Origin: Prevotella sp.
Lineage (GTDB): Bacteria; Bacteroidota; Bacteroidia; Bacteroidales; Bacteroidaceae
Assembly (NCBI GenBank): GCA_016285075.1
Contig: JAEEQB010000025.1
Span: forward strand, 1-55,681
Direction of reading: 5' to 3'
DNA: 55,681 nucleotides
This document shows, piece after piece, positions 41,095-50,185 of this stretch (position 1 is its first letter; every line of letters starts with the position of its first letter). The position numbers were made by a program, and so were the translations under genes. The notes beneath the pieces were generated by a model, which saw only the letters and a list, made by a program, of their open reading frames with translations, made no database searches and was not told the origin of the DNA.

Positions 41095-42555
41095 TTAATG
41101 GTTGCGGAAGTTCCACTTGGAATTGTCGCTCTCGAAGTCCCATTCTGCAAGGGTGGGGGTGGAGTCAGCAATGCTGTAGATGCAGTAGCGGGTGTTGAGC
41201 CCCTCTTCGCCGGGTATGCGCTTTGGCATGATGCGGAAGGTACCGTCGATGGCCTGTTCGATGCGCCACAGCTGTTCGTCTGCACCACTGTAGGCAGCTA
41301 CGGAGGTCAGTTCCTTGTCGGCGGTGGCGGCAAGGGCACGTTCGGTTCCCTCGATAGTGATCTTGAAGTAGGGATTGCTCAGGTAGCCGCCAGCCTCATT
41401 GACGGGAGTGATGGTCCAGCGCTGGTGGGGACGGAACATGTAGTCTCCGCAGCGTACGGGGATATCACCTTCGGGCCAAGTGCTCTTCACCTGCTCGAGG
41501 GTCTGGTTGGCAACGGGCTGCGGGGGTGCGGCATCGGCCTGTGGCCTGCCGAAGAATCCGCCACGGCGAGCTACATTCATGCGGACAAAGTCGACAGCCA
41601 GCTCCAGGGCGTAGCCACGACGCTCGCTCTCAATCTCGAAGGTGCCTCCCTTGAACTGATCGCCGCCAACGGGCCAGTCGTTCTTCCACAGCAGGGGACG
41701 CACTGCCAGCACGGAGCTGCCACCCTGGTCGAAGTCGGCCTCCCAGTGGAACGACATCACCTCGATGCCTTTGTCGACGATGGTGCGTCCGAAGTGACCG
41801 GCACCGGTCTTGCGGTCACCGGCGGCAATGACCATCTTGCCGCCACCGTGGTACATGTCGCGACCCACATTGTCGATATAAGGACCCTGGACGCTCTTGG
41901 AGCGGCCCACTACGATGTTATAGGTGGAGTTGACACCGTCGCAGCAGGTGCCGTGAGTGCCCAGAAGATAGTACCAGCCGTTGTTGTAGATAAGGTCGGT
42001 GGCCTCACAGTCTATGGCGATGTCCTTTTCCTTGTTGCCGCTGACGCGGAAACCGGTGGTGGGGTCAAGCTCTATGAGACGGATGGTGCCGAAGTAGGTG
42101 CCGTAGCTGGCCCACAGACGTCCTGTGGTGGGGTCAAGCAACAGACCGGGGTCGATGGCGTCCTGGTCTTCCATGCCGTCGGAGGCACACACCTCCACGG
42201 CGGTAGACCATTTGAAGTCGGGTGATTTGGGGTCAAGCGTCTTGTTCCACATGGTCAGGATGCGGCCGCTGTGACCACCACCCAGTCCACCACCGGTGGC
42301 ACCGTAGATACAGAGGTAACGATCGCCGATCTTCAGGACATCGGGTGCTGCGCCGCCGCCAGGACGGTCGGCACCGCTATGCCACGACCAGCCGTCGTCA
42401 GAGATAATGCCGCCGCCGCCAGTGCCAAAGGTGTAGTACTTGCCGTCGCACTCGGCGAGGGTCGATGGGTCGTGGATAAAAGGTGCGCCAATCTGCGCTG
42501 AACAAATCATATGAGCCGATAGGGCTAACGCTGAACTTAACAAATATCTTTTCAT
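41095..42555 (-). CDS. secreted GH43 endo-arabinanase-like enzyme with ricin-like C-terminus
   Basis: Signal peptide MKRYLLSSALALSAHMICSA. The propeller matches arabinan endo-1,5-alpha-L-arabinosidases: FIHDPSTLAECDGKYYTFGT (Asp), DAIDPGLLLD (Asp), DCEATDLIYNNGWYYL (Glu), and the hallmark CCDGVNSTYNIVVGRSKS followed by GPYID. The last 80 residues (EQLWRIEQAIDGTFRIMP, then a W-D-F end) look like a ricin-type/beta-trefoil binding piece. It would cut linear arabinan from pectin side chains, which agrees with the kdu genes 16 kb away. 21 bp downstream of the next GH43 gene, so cotranscribed with it. Confidence 0.82.
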   Translation of the reverse strand: MKRYLLSSALALSAHMICSAQIGAPFIHDPSTLAECDGKYYTFGTGGGGIISDDGWSWHSGADRPGGGAAPDVLKIGDRYLCIYGATGGGLGGGHSGRILTMWNKTLDPKSPDFKWSTAVEVCASDGMEDQDAIDPGLLLDPTTGRLWASYGTYFGTIRLIELDPTTGFRVSGNKEKDIAIDCEATDLIYNNGWYYLLGTHGTCCDGVNSTYNIVVGRSKSVQGPYIDNVGRDMYHGGGKMVIAAGDRKTGAGHFGRTIVDKGIEVMSFHWEADFDQGGSSVLAVRPLLWKNDWPVGGDQFKGGTFEIESERRGYALELAVDFVRMNVARRGGFFGRPQADAAPPQPVANQTLEQVKSTWPEGDIPVRCGDYMFRPHQRWTITPVNEAGGYLSNPYFKITIEGTERALAATADKELTSVAAYSGADEQLWRIEQAIDGTFRIMPKRIPGEEGLNTRYCIYSIADSTPTLAEWDFESDNSKWNFRNH

Positions 42556-42576
42556 GTTCGTTTTCTATTTATATTC

Positions 42577-44694
42577 CTATTTGTTTGCTGAAGTAGTGAC
42601 CTTGTAGTTCTTTACAGGGTTACCTTTCTCGTCGATGAAGCGGACGCAGAAGTCGCTCATGCCCGGGCCGTTGATGATGGCGCCACGCAGGATGTTACGT
42701 CCCTTCTTCAGTGTGAGGCGGTTAGAGACGGCATCGTCCTTCACCATGCGGCGGTCGCCACTGAGTAGCAGCGTCTCCTCGCCGTTGAGCCACCACATGG
42801 ATGCTGAGTTGGAACCGACAGCCAGACGGACGTTGTTGATGTCTTCGTCGCAATCGATGATGGTGACTGCCCAGAAGAGTACCCCATAGACTTTCTCGCC
42901 CCACTTCTCGGCAAAGCGGAACAGTTTGACGTTCATGTTCTCACTGTCGAGGGCGTGCCAGGTAAGTGTCTGCTTGACGGTCTTGACCTCGGGCTGAGCG
43001 GGGGCCTGCTGCATGCCGCGGCCAAAGCCGGCAGGAGCCTGCTCCTGCTTGAACACTGCCGTTACCTTCTGGCCGTCCTTGGGGATGATGGTCTGTTGGT
43101 TCTTGAAATACTGCCTGTTGAAATGCTCACGCAGATAACTGTCTGTGAACACCGTATTGCCGCTGTTGGGCTTGTCGATGGGCTCTAAGAGCAGCCAGCG
43201 GCGTATGAAGCCTTCGTTGTCGGGCTGTGCCGACGGTGTGGTAACGGCTGAAAAATAGCGGGGACGGTTCTTGAACTGTACCCAGTCCACACTGAGGGCA
43301 CCGGTGCCTTCGTTGGTCACCACCAGGTTAGTCACACCCTTCGGCGTGTACTCCAGCGCTGCTGTCTGTGAAAGCCATTGGTTGCGCAGGTCACGGTTGA
43401 AGCGCATCATCATCGGGTTGGCGGCAGCACCGGCAGGTGGCTCTGGAGGTCTCACCGTCAGTTTGAAGCGGGCGATGACCTTTCCATTGGTGCTGCCCTC
43501 GCGGATACAAAACTCTGTATCGTCGCTGGCCTTGACAGAAAGATAGATATAACCATCGGTGAGACAGCTGAAGTCCACATCGTCGTACTTGATCCAGCTG
43601 CCCTTCGTAGGCAGTGTGGCCTCGTAGCTGCGGAAGGTGTTGACGGTGTCGATGAGTGCAGTGGTTACATCTGCGCTGGCAGTACTGTAACGGTCGATTT
43701 CAATCTTCTCGGTGGCCTTGTTGATACCTACGCCGCGTAAGGTCTGCTTCACCTCCTGGATGGTGCCGTCGGCATTGAAGTACAGCTTCTCGATGCAGAC
43801 AGAACGGCGTTTGTCATCGTTCGGGGAGAAGTAGTTGTGGTGGTAGAACAGATACCATTGGCCTTTGTACTGTATGATGCTGTGATGGTTGGTCCAGCAG
43901 CCGTTGGGCTGTTCGGCCATGATCAGTCCCTTGTATTCATAGGGACCCATCGGGTTCTTACTCATGGCATATCCAAGCACCTCCGTCTTTTCCCTCACGT
44001 ACGGATAAGTAAGGTAATAGTTGCCGTTGTACTCAAATGCAAACGGGCCTTCTGCCTGACGGTTGGGCAGGTCCTTGAGACAGTTGACACCCATCATCTC
44101 AAACTCGCGTTCGCCCCACTTGACTTTTTCCTTCGGGGTGTCGTCGGCAAGCTCCTTCATGTTGGGCTTGAGCTTGGCACAACGTCCTGCGCCCCAGAAG
44201 ATGTAGGCATTGCCGTCGGATGCCTGCAGCACGCACGGGTCGATGCCGTTGATGCCCTTGATGGGCTCCGGTTCCGGAACAAACGGACCCTCCGGGCTGT
44301 CGGCTATGGCAACACCGACAGCAAACCCCCCTCGGCCTTCAGCAGGAGCTGACGGGAAATAGAAATAATACTTTCCGTTTCTCTCGACGCAGTCGGGTGC
44401 CCACATCGAGTAGGAGTTCGGTCTCACCCAGGGCACTTTGTTCTGGGTGACAATCATGCCGTGGTCTGTCCAGTCGGTCAGATTTTCAGATGAGAACACG
44501 TGGTAGTCTTCCATGCAGAACCAGTCCTGGCGTTGTCCGACAGGAGGCTTGATGTCGTGCGAAGGATAGAGGTACACCTTGTTGTTGAATACGCGCGCAG
44601 TAGGGTCTGCCGTAAACTGGTCGCGGATGATCGGATTCTGGGCCGCCGCAACGAGTGGCAGACCCAAGAGCAATAATACTAGGTTTCTATTCAT
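42577..44694 (-). CDS. secreted GH43 with CBM6-like and C-terminal beta-sandwich domains
   Basis: The start at 44694 (MNRNLVLLLLGLPLVAAAQ) follows a consensus promoter. The GH43 domain (about 20-330) has Asp in FTADPTARVF, Asp in INGIDPCVLQ and Glu in RQAEGPFAFEYNG. Next is a CBM6-like module (about 370-510: WIKYDDVDFSCLTDGYIYLS ... SVDWVQFKN). The remaining 190 residues form another sandwich (MWWLNGEETLLLSGDRRMV, LRGAIINGPGMSDFCVRF), a type often fused to polysaccharide enzymes. Predicted alpha-L-arabinofuranosidase or beta-xylosidase; specificity cannot be read. First gene of a two-gene unit with the arabinanase. Confidence 0.82.
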   Translation of the reverse strand: MNRNLVLLLLGLPLVAAAQNPIIRDQFTADPTARVFNNKVYLYPSHDIKPPVGQRQDWFCMEDYHVFSSENLTDWTDHGMIVTQNKVPWVRPNSYSMWAPDCVERNGKYYFYFPSAPAEGRGGFAVGVAIADSPEGPFVPEPEPIKGINGIDPCVLQASDGNAYIFWGAGRCAKLKPNMKELADDTPKEKVKWGEREFEMMGVNCLKDLPNRQAEGPFAFEYNGNYYLTYPYVREKTEVLGYAMSKNPMGPYEYKGLIMAEQPNGCWTNHHSIIQYKGQWYLFYHHNYFSPNDDKRRSVCIEKLYFNADGTIQEVKQTLRGVGINKATEKIEIDRYSTASADVTTALIDTVNTFRSYEATLPTKGSWIKYDDVDFSCLTDGYIYLSVKASDDTEFCIREGSTNGKVIARFKLTVRPPEPPAGAAANPMMMRFNRDLRNQWLSQTAALEYTPKGVTNLVVTNEGTGALSVDWVQFKNRPRYFSAVTTPSAQPDNEGFIRRWLLLEPIDKPNSGNTVFTDSYLREHFNRQYFKNQQTIIPKDGQKVTAVFKQEQAPAGFGRGMQQAPAQPEVKTVKQTLTWHALDSENMNVKLFRFAEKWGEKVYGVLFWAVTIIDCDEDINNVRLAVGSNSASMWWLNGEETLLLSGDRRMVKDDAVSNRLTLKKGRNILRGAIINGPGMSDFCVRFIDEKGNPVKNYKVTTSANK

Positions 44695-44741
44695 CTTTTT
44701 AGATTTAATGAGTCGTCTTGTTGGTTGATGTTTTTGATTTG

Positions 44742-44773
44742 CAAATTTAATAACTATTCTGCAACGTACCAAA
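44742..44773 (-). promoter_or_regulatory. promoter of the GH43-CBM6 / arabinanase unit
   Basis: Minus strand TTTG (complement of 44770-44773), 20-nt spacer, TAAATTTG (complement of 44742-44749): full consensus, leader about 45 nt. Confidence 0.75.
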
Positions 44774-44832
44774 TGTTTTTCTTTCGAACCATTGCAAATG
44801 ATACACGACAAATAAGATGTGTAACAGGAAAT

Positions 44833-44880
44833 AAAAAAGAGAATCCTGCCCCTCCACCAACTATTGGGGAAAGGCAGGAT
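44833..44880 (-). terminator. intrinsic terminator after the cytoplasmic GH43
   Basis: On the minus strand ATCCTGCC...GGCAGGAT is followed by TCTCTTTTTTATT, 43 bp past the stop at 44924. Confidence 0.8.
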
Positions 44881-44923
44881 ACGTTTTTACAGCTTGTCAG
44901 CGACTGAAAGCTTACGGGAGCGG

Positions 44924-45961
44924 CTACTCGTTGATGACGGTTTTGATGGTGCCGTCCTCGTTGTAGTAGAGACGCTGCACCTTCAGCGAGCGCAGGTGGG
45001 TGATGTCGTTGGAGGGCACGCAGTCGTGATAGAACAGATACCACTGACCCTTGTACTCCACGATGGAATGGTGAGTGGTCCAGCCCACCACAGGCTCCAG
45101 GATGACGCCCTGATAGGTGAACGGTCCGTAGGGGTTGTCACCGATGGCATAGCACAGGAAGTGGCTGTCGCCGGTAGAGTAGCTGAAGTAGTACTTTCCG
45201 TTGTACTTGTGCATCCACGAGGCCTCGAAGAAACGGTGCGGGTCGCCGGCCTTCAGAGGCTGTCCGTCCTTGTCGAGGATAACGACGGCGCGTGGAGCCT
45301 CGGCAAACTGCAGCACATCGTCGCTCATGCGTACTACGCCGCTGTTGAGGGCAGGGGCATCGGGCTGAGCAAAGAGCTGCGTCTTGTGGTCGGGAGCAGG
45401 GCCGAGGTCAATGAGACCGTTCTCGTCGCCGTACTTGCCAGCCACTGGAGCCTGTCCGCCGGGTATGGGACGCCACCACTGGAGCTGTCCGCCCCAGAGA
45501 CCGCCGAAGTAGCAGTAGATCTGACCGTCATCGTCCTTGAACATACAGGGGTCGATAGAGAATGAGCCGCGGATGGGAGCTTCCTGAGGAATGAACGGAC
45601 CTTCAGGCTTGTCGGCAATGGCCACACCGAGGTGGAACACACCGTCGTAGCCTTTGGCAGAGAAAATGAGATAGTATTTGCCGTCTTTCTCGACAACATC
45701 GTTGTCCCACATCTGCTTCTCGGCCCAGGGAACTTGGTCCACATCGAGGATCACGCCGTGGTCAGTAGCCTCGTCGTTCTCTACGTCGTTCCATGACAGC
45801 ACGTGGTAGTCGCGCATCTGGAAGTGGCCGCCGTCGTCGTCGAAGCACTCGCCGGCATCCCAGTCGTGGCTGGGGTAGACGTACAGTCGTCCGTTAAACA
45901 CGTTGGCAGAGGGGTCTGCCATATAGTCACTTGGGAATAAGTAACGTGGTAGTTTTGCCAT
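44924..45961 (-). CDS. cytoplasmic GH43 beta-xylosidase/arabinosidase
   Basis: 345 residues, one GH43 propeller, no signal peptide, so intracellular. Catalytic residues: Asp in YMADPSANVFNGRLYVYPSH, Asp in SFSIDPCMFKDD, Glu in RFFEASWMHKYNG. The sequence has the character of GH43 subfamily 1-type xylosidases (PSHDWDAGECFDDD, WGGQLQWW). It would split imported xylo- or arabino-oligosaccharides to pentoses. It lies 30 bp downstream of a GPH-family symporter, the classic transporter plus xylosidase pair, and ends with its own terminator, separating it from the secreted GH43 genes. Confidence 0.88.
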   Translation of the reverse strand: MAKLPRYLFPSDYMADPSANVFNGRLYVYPSHDWDAGECFDDDGGHFQMRDYHVLSWNDVENDEATDHGVILDVDQVPWAEKQMWDNDVVEKDGKYYLIFSAKGYDGVFHLGVAIADKPEGPFIPQEAPIRGSFSIDPCMFKDDDGQIYCYFGGLWGGQLQWWRPIPGGQAPVAGKYGDENGLIDLGPAPDHKTQLFAQPDAPALNSGVVRMSDDVLQFAEAPRAVVILDKDGQPLKAGDPHRFFEASWMHKYNGKYYFSYSTGDSHFLCYAIGDNPYGPFTYQGVILEPVVGWTTHHSIVEYKGQWYLFYHDCVPSNDITHLRSLKVQRLYYNEDGTIKTVINE

Positions 45962-45991
45962 AATAGTATATTGATAAAAGATGAGAATTAC

Positions 45992-47383
45992 TTATTGATG
46001 ACGGGCTTCGATTTCCCTGTTGATTTCGTCAAGCCGCTCGTCGGTAAGCGGATACTTATAAATAAGGTAGCCCACGATAACGAGAAGAATGGCAGGAATG
46101 ATGGTCGTGAACACCAGAATGGCATTCTGTGCAATGTCGGAGTAATTGGCCAGCTTGGGATAGTAGGCATTTACGGGTGCGCTGATGAACGATGCCAGGA
46201 ACACCACGACAAAGATGCTCAGCACCAGCTGAAGACACTTGTTGGCCTTGAACTCCTGCCACATCTCACCAAAGGAGACGGGCTTCTCTGGTGTGGTGGT
46301 GATGTTCTCCTTGCTACCCATGAAGCAAAGCATCAGGAGGAAAAATCCGACGATGGCAAACACACATGTCACCGTGAACCACGCCATGGGATCAGTAGCC
46401 AAGGCTGACTCCTCACTGGCAAAGTTGAAGCCAATCCATCCCATTACCAACGGAGTAATCCATCCGGCAATGGAGAATCCAGCCTTGAAGGCCACGCCGG
46501 CCAGTGCATTGACAGTGGCTGCGGGTCTGTTCCCAGTGCGATACTCTGCCTCTGTAATGACTTCCGGGACAAGTGCCCACATCAGTGAACCAACGAGCAG
46601 TCCGACGCCTGTCATCACCTTTGCTATCTGCACTAGCGTATTGAGACTGCTGACATCAAAGAACTTGCCAATGGTGAACAGTATGGCAAATCCAATCAGA
46701 CCGACGGCGAGAAGCGTATAGTACAGACCCTTTTTGCCCAACCATTTCTTCAATATCGGCATGGAAGGCAGAATGATGAAAGCGGGTATCGTACCAATTG
46801 CCATGAATGTTGCCTGATTCCAGTCGATAGCAGCATGGACACACATGGCCAGTCCGATGGGGAAGCCTGCCTGGACAATGATCTGGCCTAAGTTGGCACA
46901 GACCATTCGTGTGGAAGTAAGAATCAGTACCTCGTCGTTATCACGGGTCATACTGGCCATAATCGAGCCATATGGGATGTTCACCACGGAATAAATCATG
47001 CTCAGCACAGTATAGCTAAGAGCTGCATAGGTCATCTTCATTGGCATAGACCAAGTAGCAGCCTGAGGAAGCATCAACAGGCAGGCGGCAACCGTAAGGG
47101 GGATACCACCATAAAGCAGATAGGTGCGATACTTGCCTAACTTGGGATTGCGGTTGTCAATGTAGCGTCCCACTACAGGACTCCAGAAACAGTCGATGAG
47201 ACGAACCGTGAGAATCAGTCCGCTGACAAAGGCGGCATTGATTTTTAATACCGTAGTTAGGTAAATCATCAGGTACGTTGCCACCGTCTGGAAAATGAGG
47301 TTCTGAGCCAGGTCTCCCGAACCGAAGCCGATGCGCTGAAGCCAGGATAGCTTGTAAAAGCCTTTTGTTTCGTTTGCTGTCAT
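45992..47383 (-). CDS. glycoside-pentoside-hexuronide (GPH) cation symporter
   Basis: Twelve-helix inner-membrane transporter of the MFS-related GPH family. N-terminal signature IGFGSGDLAQNLIFQ, then RLIDCFWSPVVGRYIDNRN and KLGKYRTYLLYGGIPL, all characteristic; NIPYGSIMASMTRD is the mid-protein family motif. It imports short oligosaccharides or pentosides with a cation. Adjacency to the cytoplasmic GH43 enzyme (30 bp) points to xylobiose or arabino-oligosaccharides (inference). 463 residues is the normal length. Upstream a -7 box lies at 47419-47426; this is the first gene of the minus-strand hemicellulose locus and is divergent from the esterase-like gene. Confidence 0.9.
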   Translation of the reverse strand: MTANETKGFYKLSWLQRIGFGSGDLAQNLIFQTVATYLMIYLTTVLKINAAFVSGLILTVRLIDCFWSPVVGRYIDNRNPKLGKYRTYLLYGGIPLTVAACLLMLPQAATWSMPMKMTYAALSYTVLSMIYSVVNIPYGSIMASMTRDNDEVLILTSTRMVCANLGQIIVQAGFPIGLAMCVHAAIDWNQATFMAIGTIPAFIILPSMPILKKWLGKKGLYYTLLAVGLIGFAILFTIGKFFDVSSLNTLVQIAKVMTGVGLLVGSLMWALVPEVITEAEYRTGNRPAATVNALAGVAFKAGFSIAGWITPLVMGWIGFNFASEESALATDPMAWFTVTCVFAIVGFFLLMLCFMGSKENITTTPEKPVSFGEMWQEFKANKCLQLVLSIFVVVFLASFISAPVNAYYPKLANYSDIAQNAILVFTTIIPAILLVIVGYLIYKYPLTDERLDEINREIEARHQ

Positions 47384-47418
47384 TTTTACGTTTTTTTTAG
47401 TTTTAGATCATTTGGCGA

Positions 47419-47426
47419 CAAAGGTA
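47419..47426 (-). promoter_or_regulatory. -7 box of the symporter/GH43 operon
   Basis: TACCTTTG on the minus strand, 36 bp before the ATG. No TTTG at the expected -33 distance, so possibly activator dependent. Confidence 0.45.
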
Positions 47427-47670
47427 CGAATTATTTTCCATTCGATGCGTGTTTTTGTGTTACAAAAGCGTATTTATTTGTTTCATTAACTAAATTAAAC
47501 ACCCCAACTAGCCCAGATAAGGGCTTATTCGTACCTTTGGCCTATGCCCGAAGGTACTCCCGCTCTGAAAAACTCAAATTCATTTGGTTTTTCGCTCGCT
47601 TATTGGATAAAATTCTCACACTCGACATAATAAATGCCATTTATTTGTTCTTGCTTAATCGAATTTTTCG

Positions 47671-47678
47671 TACCTTTG
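47671..47678 (+). promoter_or_regulatory. -7 box of the esterase-like gene
   Basis: TACCTTTG, 31 bp before the ATG at 47709. A similar box TACCTTTG occurs at 47532-47539. Neither has a well-spaced TTTG, though TTTG at 47644 is 23 nt away from the nearer box. Confidence 0.5.
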
Positions 47679-47708
47679 CACCCAATAACCGATACAAACA
47701 AAACGAAT

Positions 47709-49670
47709 ATGAAAACAATGAGGCGAATAGGGTGGACATTGTTCTTGATGCTCTGTCCCCTGTTCTTGAGCAATGTTGTAGCGGAAGACGGCGCTCTGTC
47801 GCTGCCCCGCCTGTTTCAGGATGGCATGGTGCTTCAGCGCGGCCAGCCCATCCCTGTCTGGGGAAAGGCTGAGCCAGGCAAGACGATCACCGTTGTGCTG
47901 AATAAAAAACAATGTCAGACTACAGCCGATTCCGTTGGCCGCTGGCGCGTGGACCTACCGAAAATGAAGGCTGGCGGCCCCTATCTGCTGGAGGTGAGAA
48001 GTGAAGAGCAGGAAGCCCGTACGTTCAAGGACGTACTCATCGGCGATGTGTGGCTGCTCTCCGGACAGTCCAATATAGACGTAACCATTGAACGGGTCTA
48101 TCCACAGTACGTCAAGGAGATCGACAGCTATGAGAACGCCGACATCCGCCTGTTCCGTGTACAGAATGAAACCGACACTCACGGACCTAAGGACGACATT
48201 CGTCCTACACAGATCAACTGGAAGCCGCTGTCGAAGCAGAATGCGTGGCTCTTCTCTGCTGTTGGCTACTTCCTCGGCAAGCGCATGTACGAGAAGACCA
48301 AGGTGCCGCAGGGCGTCATCGTCAATAGCTGGGGCGGCACGCCCATAGAAGCGTGGATCAGCGCCGATTCCCTGCAGCAGGACTTCCCGCTGCTTGTGGA
48401 GAGGACACGGCTCTATCAAAACGATGAATATGTACGTACGCAGGCACGTGCCAACATGCTGATGAACCAGCAGTGGGACAAGCTGTTGAACGAGAAGGAC
48501 CCGGGGTTGCAGCAAGACTTCACAGCCTTCGGCTACGACGACTCGTCGTGGAACACCATCCAGCAGTTTGACTGGGGCTGGCGCGGTGTCGGCACTGTAT
48601 GGCTGCGCCAGCATGTGCAGGTTGACAAAGCCCATGCAGGCAAACCTGCCAGGTTGCTGCTCGGCACCCTCTTCGATCAGGACTATACATTCGTCAACGG
48701 CCGGCAGGTGGGGCATACAGGATACCAGTACCCGCCGCGCCGCTACGACATTCCGGAAGGACTGCTCCGTGAGGGCGACAACGTCATCACCGTTCGCTTT
48801 ATCAATAAATACGGAATGGTACACTTCATCAAGGAGAAACCCTACCTCATCGCCTTTGGCGACGACCGTTTCAGCCTGAACCCCCTGCCAGCCGACGTCA
48901 TCCGACTCAGCGAGACGTGGAAACAGCACGACGGTGCCGTCATGCCTTCCTGTCCCAGTGCCGACGTCAGCCTGCAGAACCTGCCTACCACCCTCTACAA
49001 TGCCGTACTCCATCCCCTGGCTCCCTACGCATTGTCGGGTGTCGTGTGGTATCAGGGTGAGTCAAACGTGGGCAACCCTGCACCCTATGAAAACTATCTC
49101 ACCAAGATGATAGGCAACTGGCGCACGCTGTGGAAACAGCCCGAGCTGCCCTTCGTCGTGGTCCAGCTCGCCAACTATCTGCAGCCCTCCGACACCCCGC
49201 AGAACTCCAACAATGCCCGTATTCGCGAGGCTCAGCGCCTGGTAGCGAAAAAACTGCCGTCCGTTGAGCTGGCATCAGCCATCGACCTCGGCGAGACCGT
49301 CGACATCCATCCGCTGCGTAAGAAGGAGCTCTCCGAACGCATCGGTCTCTGCTTCGACCGTCTGGTGCTGAATGACAAGAAGGTGAAACTCATGCCGGAA
49401 GTGGTGTCTGTCACAGCCGATGATAACCTCGTCACCTTGACCCTTGACCAGCCGCTGAAGGCTGGAGAACTCAACGAATTCGAGGTCTGTGGCGCTGACG
49501 GCCGCTTTGTCAATGCCACTGCCACTGCCCGGGGAAACCAGATTGTGGTCAGCTCCACGGTCAGCAGTCCACATCGCGTGCGACATGCCTGGAAGGACAA
49601 TCCCATACACCTCAATGCCTATGCACCCACAGGTCTGCCCCTTCCCCCGTTTGAAATCAACGTTAAATAA
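47709..49670 (+). CDS. secreted sialate O-acetylesterase-like / xylan acetyl esterase (SASA fold)
   Basis: The start at 47709 yields a signal peptide (MRRIGWTLFLMLCPLFLSNVVA region). The SGNH/SASA hydrolase pieces are LLSGQSNIDVTIERVY (Ser near 120), VIVNSWGGTPIEAWI, GVVWYQGESNVGNPAPYENY and VDIHPLRKKEL (Asp-His pair). In the middle lies a galactose-binding-like jelly roll (YTFVNGRQVGHTGYQYPPR). Annotated relatives are called sialate O-acetylesterases, but next to xylan enzymes removal of acetyl groups from xylan (CE20-like) is more plausible. 653 residues. Divergent from the symporter operon; aroQ follows 13 bp after its stop and may be read from the same transcript. Confidence 0.82.
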   Translation: MKTMRRIGWTLFLMLCPLFLSNVVAEDGALSLPRLFQDGMVLQRGQPIPVWGKAEPGKTITVVLNKKQCQTTADSVGRWRVDLPKMKAGGPYLLEVRSEEQEARTFKDVLIGDVWLLSGQSNIDVTIERVYPQYVKEIDSYENADIRLFRVQNETDTHGPKDDIRPTQINWKPLSKQNAWLFSAVGYFLGKRMYEKTKVPQGVIVNSWGGTPIEAWISADSLQQDFPLLVERTRLYQNDEYVRTQARANMLMNQQWDKLLNEKDPGLQQDFTAFGYDDSSWNTIQQFDWGWRGVGTVWLRQHVQVDKAHAGKPARLLLGTLFDQDYTFVNGRQVGHTGYQYPPRRYDIPEGLLREGDNVITVRFINKYGMVHFIKEKPYLIAFGDDRFSLNPLPADVIRLSETWKQHDGAVMPSCPSADVSLQNLPTTLYNAVLHPLAPYALSGVVWYQGESNVGNPAPYENYLTKMIGNWRTLWKQPELPFVVVQLANYLQPSDTPQNSNNARIREAQRLVAKKLPSVELASAIDLGETVDIHPLRKKELSERIGLCFDRLVLNDKKVKLMPEVVSVTADDNLVTLTLDQPLKAGELNEFEVCGADGRFVNATATARGNQIVVSSTVSSPHRVRHAWKDNPIHLNAYAPTGLPLPPFEINVK

Positions 49671-49683
49671 TAACATAGTAGAG

Positions 49684-50121
49684 ATGAAAAAGATACAGAT
49701 TATCAATGGCCCTAACCTGAACCTATTAGGACAGCGTGAACCCGGCATCTACGGCTCATCTTCGTTCGAACAGTACCTGACAGAGCTGCGTGACAGATAT
49801 CCCGATGTGGAAATCAGCTATTACCAGAGCAACGTCGAGGGCGAGCTGATCAACAAAATGCAGGAGGCAGGCTTCACCCAGCAGCCACCGTGCGACGGCA
49901 TCGTACTCAATGCCGGTGCCTATACCCACACCAGCATCGCCCTGCAGGACTGCATCCGTTCGCTGCGCTGCCCTGTTGTAGAGGTCCATATATCCAATGT
50001 CCACAAGCGCGAGGAGTTCCGCCATCATTCCTATATCTCCTGTGCCTGTCTCGGAGTCATCTGCGGCTTCGGGCTCGACAGCTACCGCTTAGGCATAGAA
50101 GCCATCCTCAATGCGCATTAA
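49684..50121 (+). CDS. aroQ: 3-dehydroquinate dehydratase, type II
   Basis: Shikimate-pathway enzyme turning 3-dehydroquinate into 3-dehydroshikimate; small dodecamer-forming cytoplasmic protein. Motifs: MKKIQIINGPNLNLLGQREP, GIYG (catalytic Tyr), LNAGAYTHTSIALQD and EVHISNVHKREEFRHHSYIS (catalytic His). 145 residues, standard length. The ATG at 49684 is close behind the esterase-like gene, a chance operon partner rather than a functional one. Downstream, simple repeats separate it from the methyltransferase gene. Confidence 0.95.
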   Translation: MKKIQIINGPNLNLLGQREPGIYGSSSFEQYLTELRDRYPDVEISYYQSNVEGELINKMQEAGFTQQPPCDGIVLNAGAYTHTSIALQDCIRSLRCPVVEVHISNVHKREEFRHHSYISCACLGVICGFGLDSYRLGIEAILNAH

Positions 50122-50126
50122 ACCAA

Positions 50127-50185
50127 ACTCTGCACTCTGCACTCTGCACTCTGAATTATGCACTCTGTACTCTGCACTCTGAATT
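50127..50185 (+). repeat. ACTCTGC / GAATTATG simple-sequence repeats
   Basis: Heptamer-type repeats (ACTCTGC in runs) alternate with GAATTATG. The final ATGAACTATGAACTA part supplies the start codon of the next gene. Confidence 0.7.

Noticed and set aside
41098..42225. 375-residue plus-strand open frame over the arabinanase-like gene
   Set aside because: Shadow frame; all GH43 motifs lie on the minus strand.
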